From positions 1 to 51,464 of the forward strand of contig CASDZV010000044.1 of the NCBI GenBank assembly GCA_949285905.1: a stretch of DNA of 51,464 bases, written 5' to 3'. The notes beneath the pieces are model-generated. The model made no database searches, had not been told where the DNA came from, and saw only the letters and a program-made list of their open reading frames with translations. Positions 33,166-41,741 of the stretch are shown piece by piece. The translations under genes and the position numbers were made by a program. Numbering within the stretch: position 1 is the first letter of the stretch; each line of letters begins with the position of its first letter. This stretch comes from an uncultured Spirochaetales bacterium (GTDB taxonomy: Bacteria > Spirochaetota > Spirochaetia > Sphaerochaetales > Sphaerochaetaceae).

Positions 33166-33199
33166 AAAAAAAATTCCTCATAGCAAATGCTACAAGGAA
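33166..33199 (-). terminator. Terminator of the tRNA-Thr gene
   Basis: On the minus strand TTCCTTGTAGC, loop ATTT, GCTATGAGGAA (11 pairs including two G-U) followed by eight T residues. Confidence 0.85.
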
Positions 33200-33204
33200 C
33201 ATCC

Positions 33205-33278
33205 AGCCGCCTGTCGGATTCGAACCAACGACCCCGAGATTACAAGTCACGTGCTCTGGCCAGCTGAGCTAAGGCGGC
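33205..33278 (-). tRNA. tRNA-Thr (anticodon TGT)
   Basis: 74 bases folding as acceptor GCCGCCT, D-arm GCTC...GAGC, anticodon loop CTTGTAA (anticodon TGT), T-arm GTTGG-TTCGAAT-CCGAC and acceptor AGGCGGC. The 3' CCA is not encoded (discriminator then GGA). The anticodon stem CGTGA/TCTCG has a central U-U mismatch. Confidence 0.93.
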
Positions 33279-33296
33279 AATAAATCAACGATGGAG

Positions 33297-33326
33297 AATT
33301 TACAGTATCTGAGGCCTTCTGGTCAA
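33297..33326 (-). promoter_or_regulatory. Promoter of tRNA-Thr
   Basis: TTGACC, 18 bases, TAAATT on the minus strand; the predicted start is about 12 bases before the mature tRNA 5' end. Confidence 0.65.
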
Positions 33327-33337
33327 GTACCTTGAAG

Positions 33338-33390
33338 AAAAAAATTTTTCCACTATGAGGAAGCTCCTGCTTTTCAACAGAAGCTTCCTC
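33338..33390 (-). terminator. Probable terminator of the aldose-epimerase-like gene
   Basis: GAGGAAGCT and AGCTTCCTC pair perfectly (9 bp) on the minus strand soon after the stop codon, but the seven T residues come about 12 bases after the stem, so termination may be weak. Confidence 0.5.
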
Positions 33391-33396
33391 TCCTTA

Positions 33397-34275
33397 TCAG
33401 CGGAGCTTCATCTCAATGATATGTGTATTGGTCTTGCCAGCTTCCAGATGAATGAAATCCTCCCGCTTTGAGATATCGACCATTGTCTCGTCACGGCCTG
33501 GAAGAATCCACCATGGCTCGATGCAGACAAATGGGGCCTTCACTCCGATAGAATGCCAGATACCGCAGAAAGGAGCACCCTTATACGTTACTTCCACAGA
33601 ACGCTTGCCTTTCTCACTTGAAAGCACTGCCCTCTCTCCGGTTCCTCTGAGAACAACAGCGTCATCATCAAAAAGATTGTGATGGAGTGCCATCTTTCCG
33701 TCTTTCACAGTATCTGTATCGCTGTAATAGCCGGCATCTAGGTGATTATCTGTAAAGATTCTCCTCTCGACTTTCCCCGCATCCGGGAATGTGACGCTAT
33801 AGTCTTCAAACTGAAGTCCTTTATCAAGAGGAACATTGAATCCTGGATGACCACCGAATCCATACAGCATCTCGCTCTTTCCTGTATTCTCGACTACAGC
33901 CACCTCATCAAGCCCCTGATCTGTCAGGCGATAAGTGACACTGAAAACGAAATCAAACGGGTACATTGCCTTGCGTTCCTCATTGCTCTCAATGCGAAGT
34001 GTGATTGCCTCCCCAGTGTTTGATGCTACAGCAAACTCTGCCTGCTGGCAGAACCCATGGATTGTCATCTCATAGACATTGCCCTTGTAAGTATACTTGC
34101 CGTCATAAAGTCTGCCGACAAAAGGGAAAAGCACAGGAGCGTGTTTCTTCCAGTATGTCTCATCTCCATTCCACAGATACTCAGTGTCTGTATCCTTGGA
34201 ATAAATCCTCGTAAGCTGGGCGCCCAGAGTGTTCACTTCAGCAATGTAATGCTCATTCTCGATTCTCTCAATCAT
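33397..34275 (-). CDS. Aldose 1-epimerase family protein (LacX-like)
   Basis: 292 residues. It shows the galactose-mutarotase-like beta-sandwich landmarks: LGAQLTRIYS near the start, FPFVGRLYDGKYTYKG, TIHGFCQQAEF, and YGFGGHPGFNVPLD with the catalytic-type histidine. LacX-like members act on hexoses or hexose phosphates. GGAGAGG precedes the ATG, which overlaps the aroH stop (ATGA). It is the last gene of a three-gene minus-strand unit. Confidence 0.85.
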   Translation of the reverse strand: MIERIENEHYIAEVNTLGAQLTRIYSKDTDTEYLWNGDETYWKKHAPVLFPFVGRLYDGKYTYKGNVYEMTIHGFCQQAEFAVASNTGEAITLRIESNEERKAMYPFDFVFSVTYRLTDQGLDEVAVVENTGKSEMLYGFGGHPGFNVPLDKGLQFEDYSVTFPDAGKVERRIFTDNHLDAGYYSDTDTVKDGKMALHHNLFDDDAVVLRGTGERAVLSSEKGKRSVEVTYKGAPFCGIWHSIGVKAPFVCIEPWWILPGRDETMVDISKREDFIHLEAGKTNTHIIEMKLR

Positions 34276-34652
34276 TTTTCCTCTCCTTTGTTATATTCAG
34301 GCCTCAGCGAAGCGGCACCGCGCAGGTATACCATCCTCGCCTCCCTCTCCTTCTTATGATTGACAAGCACAAGTGTGCGTATTGCAAAAGGAAGACCTCC
34401 TGCTATCTCGGCTTCCTGAACACAGAAAAGCGGTGTAAGTGTACCAAAGCCAGAACTGCGGCAGGCCGCTGCAGCATTGCGTGTTCTTATATCCCGTGTC
34501 TGGGAGAAGAGAATAAATGCCACATCGCTGTCTGTGATTCCATTCTCGCTATAGAGCTTTCTCATCAGTTCTCCTACAGCTTCATCAACCTCTGCAGGTG
34601 AATCATGCGAGACAGTTGTCGCACCTCGAAGCGCATAGACGCTTTCTTCCAT
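34272..34652 (-). CDS. aroH: Monofunctional chorismate mutase, AroH class
   Basis: 126 residues, the normal AroH size. YALRGATTV (active-site Arg near residue 10), AFILFSQTRDIRTRNAA, PLFCVQEAEIAGGLPFAIRTL (Cys, Glu and Arg of the active site) and VYLRGAASLRPE are in the expected order. It converts chorismate to prephenate for Phe/Tyr synthesis; a prephenate dehydrogenase is encoded at 47975. I used the ATG with GGAGG six bases upstream; a longer frame to 35018 is unsupported. It overlaps both neighbours (TAATG, ATGA). Confidence 0.9.
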   Translation of the reverse strand: MEESVYALRGATTVSHDSPAEVDEAVGELMRKLYSENGITDSDVAFILFSQTRDIRTRNAAAACRSSGFGTLTPLFCVQEAEIAGGLPFAIRTLVLVNHKKEREARMVYLRGAASLRPEYNKGEEK

Positions 34653-35002
34653 TAAAGACCTCCTCCGAATGTGAATCCTTTCAGTATTACAGTATTGAGG
34701 ATGTCCAGCGTGATAGAGATGATGAAATAGACCAACATCCTCAGTATTGTCATGAAAACAGGCTGCATGCACAGAACACGGGAATAGAAGAACTGATATA
34801 CAGAAGCGAAAACCAGCCAGATGCCTTCCAGGACAATAGTCCAGCCCAGAAGCATCTGAGCAAGTGTGACAAATGAAATGAGGATCTCGCTTACAGGGAA
34901 GTACAGGAAAAGCACAAACAGAAGCGCGAAAAAGATGTACAATGCGAGAATGTACGAGTGGATGCGCGATGAGAATGCGAGAATCCGTCTGAAAGCCAGC
35001 AT
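34652..35002 (-). CDS. Small integral membrane protein, unknown function
   Basis: 116 residues with three to four membrane helices (YILALYIFFALLFVLFLYFP, ILISFVTLAQMLLGWTIVL, then a helix near 90-110) and a basic N-terminus. No family is recognised. There is no Shine-Dalgarno; a TACAAT with TGG before it lies six bases before the ATG. Its stop overlaps the aroH ATG (TAATG), so it is the first gene of the unit with aroH and the epimerase relative. Confidence 0.6.
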   Translation of the reverse strand: MLAFRRILAFSSRIHSYILALYIFFALLFVLFLYFPVSEILISFVTLAQMLLGWTIVLEGIWLVFASVYQFFYSRVLCMQPVFMTILRMLVYFIISITLDILNTVILKGFTFGGGL

Positions 35003-35008
35003 AGGGAG

Positions 35009-35017
35009 ATTGTACCA
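35009..35017 (-). promoter_or_regulatory. Extended -10, candidate leaderless start of the membrane protein/aroH unit
   Basis: TGGTACAAT ending six bases before the ATG at 35002, predicting transcription from the A of the ATG. No strong -35. Confidence 0.5.
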
Positions 35018-35068
35018 CTTAAATCCAATCTTGACACGTCTTATAGGCAGTGAGAACCTGTTTCTGAT

Positions 35069-35845
35069 ATGAATATAAGGGAACTCAACGCAGCAGCCTG
35101 GAACAATGAAGTGGAAAAAGGCAGTTACTGGGCCAGGATTGTCTCTGAAGACATCATCGAGAATGCAAGAAATGGTCATCCGCAGCTTCATGTGACAGTA
35201 AACAGGAATATACCGGAGAAATGGATTGCCAATCTCAGGGGGAAACACGTCTTAGTGCTTGGCGGAGGTGGCGGACAGCAGACACCTGTACTCTCCGCAT
35301 TCGGCTGCGACACAGAATGTGCGGATATCAGCAGCTCGATGCTTGAACGCGACAGAGAGGCCCTGGAGAAATACAAGCTGAAAGCGAGACTCCATAATCT
35401 CGATATGAGGGATCTTTCAGAGTTCGAAACAGCATCATTTGATGCTGTCATCTCTCCTGTGTCCCTCAACTTCGTCGATGACATAAATGCCGTATACAAA
35501 GGCGTTGCCAGAATACTCCGCCCAGGAGGCTCTTATATCTTCGGTATCGCAAACCCCGCTTTATATCTCTTCGATGACAGGCTTCTGGAAAAAGGCAAGA
35601 TGAAAGTGAAATATACGCTACCGTTCTCAGATGAAAGAAGCCTCTCAGAGAAAGAACTTAAAAAGCGCATTGACAGGAATGACACCATTGAATATTCACA
35701 CACACTGGACAGCATTCTAGGACTTCTTACTGACGCGGGTTTCTCCATCAGAGGTTTCTTCTCCGATGAGAGCACATTCGAGCCGATTGATTCATTCCTC
35801 CATGACTGCTATCTGGCATTCTGGGCTGTAAGAGTCGATGACTGA
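35069..35845 (+). CDS. Class I SAM-dependent methyltransferase
   Basis: 258 residues. Motif I is VLVLGGGGGQQTPVLSAFG near residue 60, followed by an acidic motif II (CADISS), LDMRDLSEF and the post-motif LRPGGSYIFGI. The fold is the type 11 methyltransferase group; the substrate is unknown. It starts MNIRELNAAAWN, a familiar N-terminal WN motif in this group, although no Shine-Dalgarno is visible. It is divergent from the aroH unit, and its last 54 bases overlap the apbE-like gene on the other strand. Confidence 0.8.
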   Translation: MNIRELNAAAWNNEVEKGSYWARIVSEDIIENARNGHPQLHVTVNRNIPEKWIANLRGKHVLVLGGGGGQQTPVLSAFGCDTECADISSSMLERDREALEKYKLKARLHNLDMRDLSEFETASFDAVISPVSLNFVDDINAVYKGVARILRPGGSYIFGIANPALYLFDDRLLEKGKMKVKYTLPFSDERSLSEKELKKRIDRNDTIEYSHTLDSILGLLTDAGFSIRGFFSDESTFEPIDSFLHDCYLAFWAVRVDD

Positions 35846-36778
35846 GCCATCTTCAAGCACAAGGACACAGCGGACACCATATTCTGCAGCACACAAAAGC
35901 GCATTTTCTGATCCCAGCGCAAGAAGCGTAGTCGACAGCATGTCACCAAGCGTTCCAGAGTATGTTATGACTGTTGCGGAGAGAATATCTGAATCAAATG
36001 GATAGCCTGTGGAAGAATCCATAATATGATGATAACGGACTCCACCCTCATCTATATAGCGCTGATACACTCCAGAGGTTATCACACACATATCCTCAGC
36101 CTCTACCGAATAGATAATCCCGCCAGACTCGTCAGGTGTCCTTATACCTACCCTCCACGCTTCATCGCTGCTCTTTTTCCCATATGCAAGGACATTACCA
36201 CCAAGATTGATGATTGCGCGCTCGACACCATTGTCTTTGAGAAACTCACGTATCCTGTCTGCTGTGTAACCTTTGCCAGCACCTCCGAGGTCCAGAGCCA
36301 TGCCAGGCAGTGAGAGATACACACTCTCCTCATCATCGTCCAAAACAATCGATGTATAATCCAGCAAAGGCAGCACTGCTTCAATCTCATCGCTTTCAGG
36401 CACACGCGCATCCTCGCTTCCAAGAGCCCACAGCGATGATAATGGCCCGATTGCAGGATTGAAGACACCATCTGTCTCATAAGCCATCTCTACGGAGGAT
36501 TTTATAAGAGTATAGATATCATGGGGGACAGCAACAGCATGCACGCCTGCGCATCTGCTGATCTCTGAGATATACGATTCATCGATATATGGTGAAATCT
36601 CATGCTCCGTCTCATAAATGATGTCAAAAACGTCATCAATGAGCTCTTTGCTGCTCTCCGGCAGGGAGACAGCGACAAGAGTATCCATGGCGATACGCGT
36701 GTCTGACACCATCTCGTCAGAACACGAAAGAAGCGCAGCAATGAAGAGAATAATGAAGATGAATCCAGCTTTTCTCAC
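35792..36778 (-). CDS. apbE: ApbE-family FAD:protein FMN transferase, lipoprotein
   Basis: 328 residues with a GTG start, the only start after an in-frame stop. The signal FIFIILFIAALLSC gives a lipoprotein cysteine. IAMDTLVAV, the conserved FNPAIGPLSSLW, LDLGGAGKGYTADRI and HHIMDSSTGYPFDSD are ApbE family motifs for FAD and metal binding. It covalently attaches FMN to threonines of extracytoplasmic flavoproteins such as Rnf/Nqr subunits. Its 3' end overlaps the convergent methyltransferase by 54 bases. Confidence 0.9.
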   Translation of the reverse strand: MRKAGFIFIILFIAALLSCSDEMVSDTRIAMDTLVAVSLPESSKELIDDVFDIIYETEHEISPYIDESYISEISRCAGVHAVAVPHDIYTLIKSSVEMAYETDGVFNPAIGPLSSLWALGSEDARVPESDEIEAVLPLLDYTSIVLDDDEESVYLSLPGMALDLGGAGKGYTADRIREFLKDNGVERAIINLGGNVLAYGKKSSDEAWRVGIRTPDESGGIIYSVEAEDMCVITSGVYQRYIDEGGVRYHHIMDSSTGYPFDSDILSATVITYSGTLGDMLSTTLLALGSENALLCAAEYGVRCVLVLEDGSVIDSYSPECQIAVMEE

Positions 36779-36818
36779 AGAGAGAGAAGTAGCACAGCCA
36801 TCCGTTTACTGCAACATC

Positions 36819-36847
36819 TTCTCACTTTCCGGGTGGAAGTATATCAT
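36819..36847 (+). promoter_or_regulatory. Promoter of the Cof-type phosphatase
   Basis: TTCTCA, 17 bases, TATCAT, then eight bases to the ATG at 36856. With no Shine-Dalgarno, a nearly leaderless transcript is likely. Confidence 0.4.
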
Positions 36848-36855
36848 ATCGGGCT

Positions 36856-37662
36856 ATGTACAAAGCGATCTTCACAGATATCGACGGAACGCTCTTCAAA
36901 GACGATCTCACAATAGGCAGAGAGACTGTCAGAGCTCTAAGAAAAGCTTCTGACAACGGCTTGAGAATAATCCTTTCCTCCGGACGCTACATCACTGGAA
37001 TGAGACGGGCGCAGGAACAGCTTGGACTTCCAGTCATCTATGCCGCCATAAACGGTGCCCTCATCAAAGACGGCGACACATACCTCAGAGAGATAAGGAT
37101 TGACGGTGAGACATACACAAGAGCAGCTGCTTATCTCAAAGGCAAAGTCTCTTCACTCATTGCATTCTGCGAGACACGATACGCACTTGAGGCTGATGAT
37201 GAATGGTATAATCTGCAGACGAGAATATGCGGCGATGATGGTGTGAGGATGGATATCACAGACGGAGAGGATGTATTCCGCGCCACTGGCGAATGGCCAT
37301 ACAAAATCCTTGTGAAGGACAATGACAGGGAAAAGAGCTGGCGCCTGATGGAAGAAACACGTGCCATTGTCGGCAGACGCGGCACAGTCATCAGCTCGAG
37401 CTGGAACAATTTCGAGATACTGCCTTCTGATGTCGACAAAAGCGATGCGATAAACATCGTCTCTGAATATCTCGGTATAAAGGCAGAAGAAACCATCGCT
37501 TTCGGAGACTGGGACAACGATGCGGGAATGCTCAGCGCAGCAGGATGCGGCATAGCGATGGCAAATGGTTCCGAGAGAGCGAAAAAGGCAGCAGCATTCA
37601 CAACGCTTTCCAACAATGAAGATGGCATTGCCCATGCCCTGCTGCATCTCGGCATCATCTGA
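36856..37662 (+). CDS. Cof-type HAD-superfamily phosphatase
   Basis: 268 residues. Motif I DIDGTLF, motif II LSSGRY, motif III lysine region and motif IV FGDWDNDAGML are intact, and the C2-type cap lies between. Cof/YidA phosphatases hydrolyse sugar phosphates or cofactors in the cytoplasm. No Shine-Dalgarno lies before the ATG. Its last eight bases overlap the convergent PfkB-like gene. Confidence 0.88.
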   Translation: MYKAIFTDIDGTLFKDDLTIGRETVRALRKASDNGLRIILSSGRYITGMRRAQEQLGLPVIYAAINGALIKDGDTYLREIRIDGETYTRAAAYLKGKVSSLIAFCETRYALEADDEWYNLQTRICGDDGVRMDITDGEDVFRATGEWPYKILVKDNDREKSWRLMEETRAIVGRRGTVISSSWNNFEILPSDVDKSDAINIVSEYLGIKAEETIAFGDWDNDAGMLSAAGCGIAMANGSERAKKAAAFTTLSNNEDGIAHALLHLGII

Positions 37663-38218
37663 GAGCAGTGAGAATCTCCTCCTTGCTGTCTGTGATGAGA
37701 ACTCTTTCCATAGCAGAAGAGAATGAATTAAGTGTCTTTTCCAGAATCTCCTTCTGTCCGATCGCACTCTCACTGCACGATGTATCGATAAACACTTCCG
37801 GCTGAGGAAACATGAACGAGAGAGAATCTAGGACAGCGGAAGATGCAGGATTATATGATAGAAGCGATGATGATACCACCACGCTCTTTATATCATGAAA
37901 ATATGATAATGTATCTGTCAGCTTCTCCGCAGATAACGCCACCGCAGATGATGACCTGAGAAACCATTCACCATCCACTGCAATCGGAGGATTGAGTGGC
38001 AGGTGCAGATCGGGGTCGAATACAATCCCTTTCGAGACAAGCTCTTCTGCCATCTCATTACCAGACTTGCCACAGGGCAGAACAGTAATGAGAAGGACAT
38101 CTTTGCCTTCCTCTTTCAGTCTCATGGCCCATTCATAGCCAAGACCCTTGAACGTCTTTTCCCATGCACTGCCTGATTTATCAAAGGAGAGTGCCATTTC
38201 ACCGATTACTGCAATCAT
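37655..38218 (-). CDS. Half-length PfkB/ribokinase-like protein
   Basis: 187 residues against about 300 for the family. MIAVIGEMALSFDK, the GYEWAMRLKEEGKDVLLIT strand-helix, and the substrate-lid-like segment resemble the N-terminal half of PfkB sugar kinases. The C-terminal ATP-binding half with the GxGD catalytic motif is missing; the chain ends ITDSKEEILTALR. It could be a degraded kinase or a reduced binding protein. There is no Shine-Dalgarno; TAGACT lies six bases before the ATG. It is convergent with the Cof gene. Confidence 0.55.
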   Translation of the reverse strand: MIAVIGEMALSFDKSGSAWEKTFKGLGYEWAMRLKEEGKDVLLITVLPCGKSGNEMAEELVSKGIVFDPDLHLPLNPPIAVDGEWFLRSSSAVALSAEKLTDTLSYFHDIKSVVVSSSLLSYNPASSAVLDSLSFMFPQPEVFIDTSCSESAIGQKEILEKTLNSFSSAMERVLITDSKEEILTALR

Positions 38219-38224
38219 ATGACG

Positions 38225-38266
38225 AGTCTAACTATGTGGAATGCTTTCAGCAAGATGGGATATAAT
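38225..38266. promoter_or_regulatory. Overlapping divergent promoters
   Basis: On the minus strand TTGCTG, 17 bases, TAGACT (38225-38230) ends six bases before the ATG at 38218. On the plus strand TATAAT (38261-38266) ends six bases before a GTG at 38273. The two elements lie within one 54-base gap and would compete for polymerase. Confidence 0.45.
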
Positions 38267-38272
38267 CTCAGC

Positions 38273-38686
38273 GTGAACACAAAGAAAGCAGCATGGATCA
38301 ATAAGCCTGGAAAGATAAAGACAACACTGCACTCCTTCTCATTCCAGGCAGATGGAACGCACTCCGTCTTCTTCGTTCTGGGAGAGAATGATGAAGTGAC
38401 GCTTACATGTAAGACAGAGGCTCATTCAGCTTTTGTTCTCCTTCATACACCTGATGAGTACATCAGTTTCGGAGAAAGCAAGATAACTTTGTCTTTCTCT
38501 GGCGTGAGAACAGAAATAGCTGCAAGTCACAGCAATACGCTTACACTGAAGAAAACAGGAAAACATCTTTCCTTTTCCTCCGGGAACACAGAGATACTCT
38601 CTGTCGAGAAAGACGCTTTCCGGACAAGTGCTTCATTCGGTTTTGCTGTCACAGGAAGCGGAGAAGCATATGTCGAGGTATTCTAA
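38273..38686 (+). CDS. Hypothetical beta-rich protein
   Basis: 137 residues from the GTG six bases after a perfect TATAAT; an ATG at 38219 would add 18 residues but lies inside the promoter region and has no ribosome binding site. The sequence alternates strand-like stretches (HSVFFVLGENDEVTLTC, ASFGFAVTGSGEAYVEVF), suggesting a beta-sandwich. No signal peptide or known family is recognised. It lies just upstream of glnS on the same strand. Confidence 0.5.
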   Translation: MNTKKAAWINKPGKIKTTLHSFSFQADGTHSVFFVLGENDEVTLTCKTEAHSAFVLLHTPDEYISFGESKITLSFSGVRTEIAASHSNTLTLKKTGKHLSFSSGNTEILSVEKDAFRTSASFGFAVTGSGEAYVEVF

Positions 38687-38748
38687 CTCCCCGCTTTATG
38701 ATAGACTTCATCCATCTCTAAAGGGTCCTATGGAAGACCTGAAGGACG

Positions 38749-40446
38749 GTGAATATGGAAAACAAGGAAGATCGGCCCCTCAATTTCATTGAGAAGATCA
38801 TCGAAGACGACCTGAAAGAAGGAAGAGTGCCAGACAACAAGATTGTCACACGTTTCCCTCCAGAACCCAATGGATACCTCCATATCGGGCACATCAAGGC
38901 AATCTGCATCAATTTCGGACTTGCAGAGAAATATGGCGGAACATGCCACCTGAGACTTGATGACACAAACCCGGCAAAAGAGGAGCAGGAATATATAGAC
39001 TCCATCAAAGATTGCATCCACTGGCTTGGATTCGACTGGGGTGAGAAAACATACTATGCTTCTGATTACTATGACCAGCTCTTTGATATCGCAGTACGTC
39101 TCATCAAAGAAGGAAAGGCCTACGTAGACTCCCTTTCACCTGAGGAGATGAAGGAATACAGAGGAACGCTTACAGAAGCTGGCAAGAACTCACCAGACAG
39201 GGACCGCCCGATTGAAGAGAATCTGGACCTCTTCATGAGAATGAAGAACGGAGAATTCCCTGAAGGTGCATATACACTCCGTGCCAAGATTGACATGGCC
39301 AGCCCGAACATCAACATGAGGGACCCCGCTCTCTACAGGATCAAATACGCAGAGCACCCGAGAACAGGCAGGAAGTGGTGTATCTACCCCATGTATGACT
39401 ATACCCACCCTATTTCCGATGCAATCGAAGGCATCACACACTCAATCTGCACACTTGAGTTCGAGGATCACAGACCGGCATATGACTGGGCGACTGGTAT
39501 CGATGGCATCGAGCACACACCGCATCAGTACGAGTTTGCAAGACTTAACATCAACTACCTGCTGATGTCGAAGCGAAAGCTTCTTTACCTCGTAAACAAC
39601 AACTATGTGACGGGATGGGACGATCCGAGAATGCCTACAATTGCAGGAATCAGACGTCGTGGCTACTCACCTGAGTCGATGAAGGATTTCGTACAGCGTG
39701 TCGGAGTTGCAAAGGTTGAGTCCGTTGTTGATTATTCCCTGATGGAATTCTGCGTAAGAGAGGACCTCAACAAGAGAGCAAAACGCCTGATGGCTGTCCT
39801 TGATCCGCTGAAAATCATCATTGACAACTATCCTGAGGGACAAGTCGAGTATTTCGATGCGGAAAACAATCCTGAAGATCCTTCCGCCGGATCACATAAG
39901 GTCGCATTCACAAGAGAGCTCTACATCGAGAAAGAAGACTTCATGGAAGTTCCTGTCAAAGGCTACCACAGACTCTATCCTGGCAATGAAATCAGACTTA
40001 AGCATGCTTATTACATCACTGCTGTCTCTGTTGAGAAAAATGAAGATGGGAGCATCAAAGCCGTGCATTGCACTTACGATCCTGCTTCAAAGGGTGGAAC
40101 AACCGCTGATGGCCGCAAAGTCAAGGGAACAAGCCACTGGGTCTCTGCAGTGCATTCAGTAAAAGCAGAGGTCAGGCAGTACGACAAGCTCTTCAAGGCA
40201 GAGAATCCAGGAGCAGCGACAGGCAACTATCTCGACGATCTCAACCCTGAATCCCTTATTGTCATACCGGAAGCACTTGTCGAAGAGGAAGCAAGGACAG
40301 CAAAAGCCGGGGAGTATCTGCAATTCATACGCAATGGTTATTACATGGCAGACAGCAGGGACTCAAGTCCTGAGCACATTGTCTTCAACCGCACAGTCAC
40401 ACTAAAAGACTCCTGGTCCAAGATGAAGACTAAAATGGGATTATAA
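38749..40446 (+). CDS. glnS: Glutaminyl-tRNA synthetase
   Basis: 565 residues, normal length. PPEPNGYLHIGHIKAICINF is the GlnRS HIGH motif region, LRLDDTNPAKE the ATP/amino-acid site, and LLMSKRKL the KMSKS loop. The two-barrel anticodon-binding domain follows from about 340. With glnS present, tRNA-Gln need not be made by transamidation. GAAGGA eight bases before the ATG is the ribosome binding site. The next gene begins three bases after the stop. Confidence 0.95.
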   Translation: MNMENKEDRPLNFIEKIIEDDLKEGRVPDNKIVTRFPPEPNGYLHIGHIKAICINFGLAEKYGGTCHLRLDDTNPAKEEQEYIDSIKDCIHWLGFDWGEKTYYASDYYDQLFDIAVRLIKEGKAYVDSLSPEEMKEYRGTLTEAGKNSPDRDRPIEENLDLFMRMKNGEFPEGAYTLRAKIDMASPNINMRDPALYRIKYAEHPRTGRKWCIYPMYDYTHPISDAIEGITHSICTLEFEDHRPAYDWATGIDGIEHTPHQYEFARLNINYLLMSKRKLLYLVNNNYVTGWDDPRMPTIAGIRRRGYSPESMKDFVQRVGVAKVESVVDYSLMEFCVREDLNKRAKRLMAVLDPLKIIIDNYPEGQVEYFDAENNPEDPSAGSHKVAFTRELYIEKEDFMEVPVKGYHRLYPGNEIRLKHAYYITAVSVEKNEDGSIKAVHCTYDPASKGGTTADGRKVKGTSHWVSAVHSVKAEVRQYDKLFKAENPGAATGNYLDDLNPESLIVIPEALVEEEARTAKAGEYLQFIRNGYYMADSRDSSPEHIVFNRTVTLKDSWSKMKTKMGL

Positions 40447-40448
40447 AT

Positions 40449-41741
40449 TTGAAGTACTTTGCGGACTGCCATTTCCATGTGATGACACTGAGTGAACCGG
40501 ATTTCATCGCGTTTCTTACCTCTTTTCAGGACTCAGTGTCATCAATACTGTCAGCAAATGCGACCAACAACTACATTATCACACCGCAGATAATGAAAGG
40601 GGATCAGGCTGTCATTACGCTGAAGAATGCGCTTTCTGCATTCACACAGCCTATTGGTGACACATTCAAGATGATGGAAGATGACCTCAAAGGTCTCTAC
40701 ACATCGAAGCGCAAGGCTGAATATGCACCGGTCAAGCCATATATCCAGGATGGTACTTTCCATTTCAGAGGGATGGAAGCGGAACACATGCTGATGATCC
40801 CTCTCATAATGGACTTCTCCACACTTGATGAGACAAATGAGAACATCTACTACCGGATGAAAGGCAGGGACAGGATAAGGGCATATGCAGAGGCGACAAT
40901 CAGCGGTATCCGGGAGTATATGAAAGCGCACCCTGACGGACTCTTCGAGTTCTATCCGTTTCTGGGAATGGATCCGAAACTCCATAGTCAGGGCGACATT
41001 GAAGAGCTTCTGGAAACATATATCAACACGACACACCGCTTTCACAAGCACAATGAGATTCCAGAAAAGCCATGCTATGGTATCAAGTTCTACCCACCAC
41101 TAGGATTCAGACCATGGCCGAATGACAAGGAGACACTGGAAAAACACAGAATGCTCTATTCATTCTGCGAGAAAAACAGGGTCCCGATCATCACACATGC
41201 AGACGATCAGGGGTTCAGAGGTGTCTCCGCTGAGGAAGCCTGGGCAAATACAGACCCTGCTTCATGGCGTACTGTACTTGAGAATTACCCATCGCTTGTT
41301 ATCGACTTTGCACACTTCGGGAAGCAGTATGCAATAGCAGCAAGAGGGAACATGCAGAGCATTGCAGCAAGACTGCGCCATCATCCGGACAGTCCATGGT
41401 TCTACTCAATTATCTCCCTGATGGAAGATTTCCCTTCAGTTTACGCTGACTTGTCTTTCACTGGTGCCTATCCAGAGTTTTACAAAGAGCTGAGGACATT
41501 TCTTGATGACACGGGGAAAGACACAGCAGAACGCATTCTCTTCGGCTCAGATTTCTCTGTCAATCTTTTCAAAACTGAATCATACACAGAGTACTTCTCC
41601 ATCTTTGAGCGTTCTCCATTCACAGACGAGGAAATCAGGATGTTCGCAGAAGAGAACGTCATACGTTTCCTATCTCTCTCAGAGGAACCGCCGGCGCCAC
41701 TGAGACGGAGAAAAGCCATAGCAAGAACGGAAAGACCGTGA
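40449..41741 (+). CDS. TIM-barrel metal-dependent hydrolase (amidohydrolase-2-like)
   Basis: 430 residues with a probable TTG start, because the metal motif DCHFH is at residues 6-10 and the next ATG lies after it. Later landmarks are IKFYPPLGF, IITHADDQGF, VIDFAHFG and ILFGSDFSVN, giving His and Asp ligands in barrel order. Such enzymes include decarboxylases and carboxyl-ester or amide hydrolases; the substrate is unknown. It starts three bases after glnS and may be cotranscribed. Its 3' end overlaps the convergent AraC gene by 63 bases. Confidence 0.75.
   Translation: MKYFADCHFHVMTLSEPDFIAFLTSFQDSVSSILSANATNNYIITPQIMKGDQAVITLKNALSAFTQPIGDTFKMMEDDLKGLYTSKRKAEYAPVKPYIQDGTFHFRGMEAEHMLMIPLIMDFSTLDETNENIYYRMKGRDRIRAYAEATISGIREYMKAHPDGLFEFYPFLGMDPKLHSQGDIEELLETYINTTHRFHKHNEIPEKPCYGIKFYPPLGFRPWPNDKETLEKHRMLYSFCEKNRVPIITHADDQGFRGVSAEEAWANTDPASWRTVLENYPSLVIDFAHFGKQYAIAARGNMQSIAARLRHHPDSPWFYSIISLMEDFPSVYADLSFTGAYPEFYKELRTFLDDTGKDTAERILFGSDFSVNLFKTESYTEYFSIFERSPFTDEEIRMFAEENVIRFLSLSEEPPAPLRRRKAIARTERP

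Noticed and set aside
34653..35018. N-terminal extension of the aroH frame (frame open to 35018)
   Set aside because: The extension is Cys/His/Phe-rich, has no ribosome binding site and lies antiparallel in frame over the membrane-protein gene; the AroH family starts at MEESVYALRGATT.
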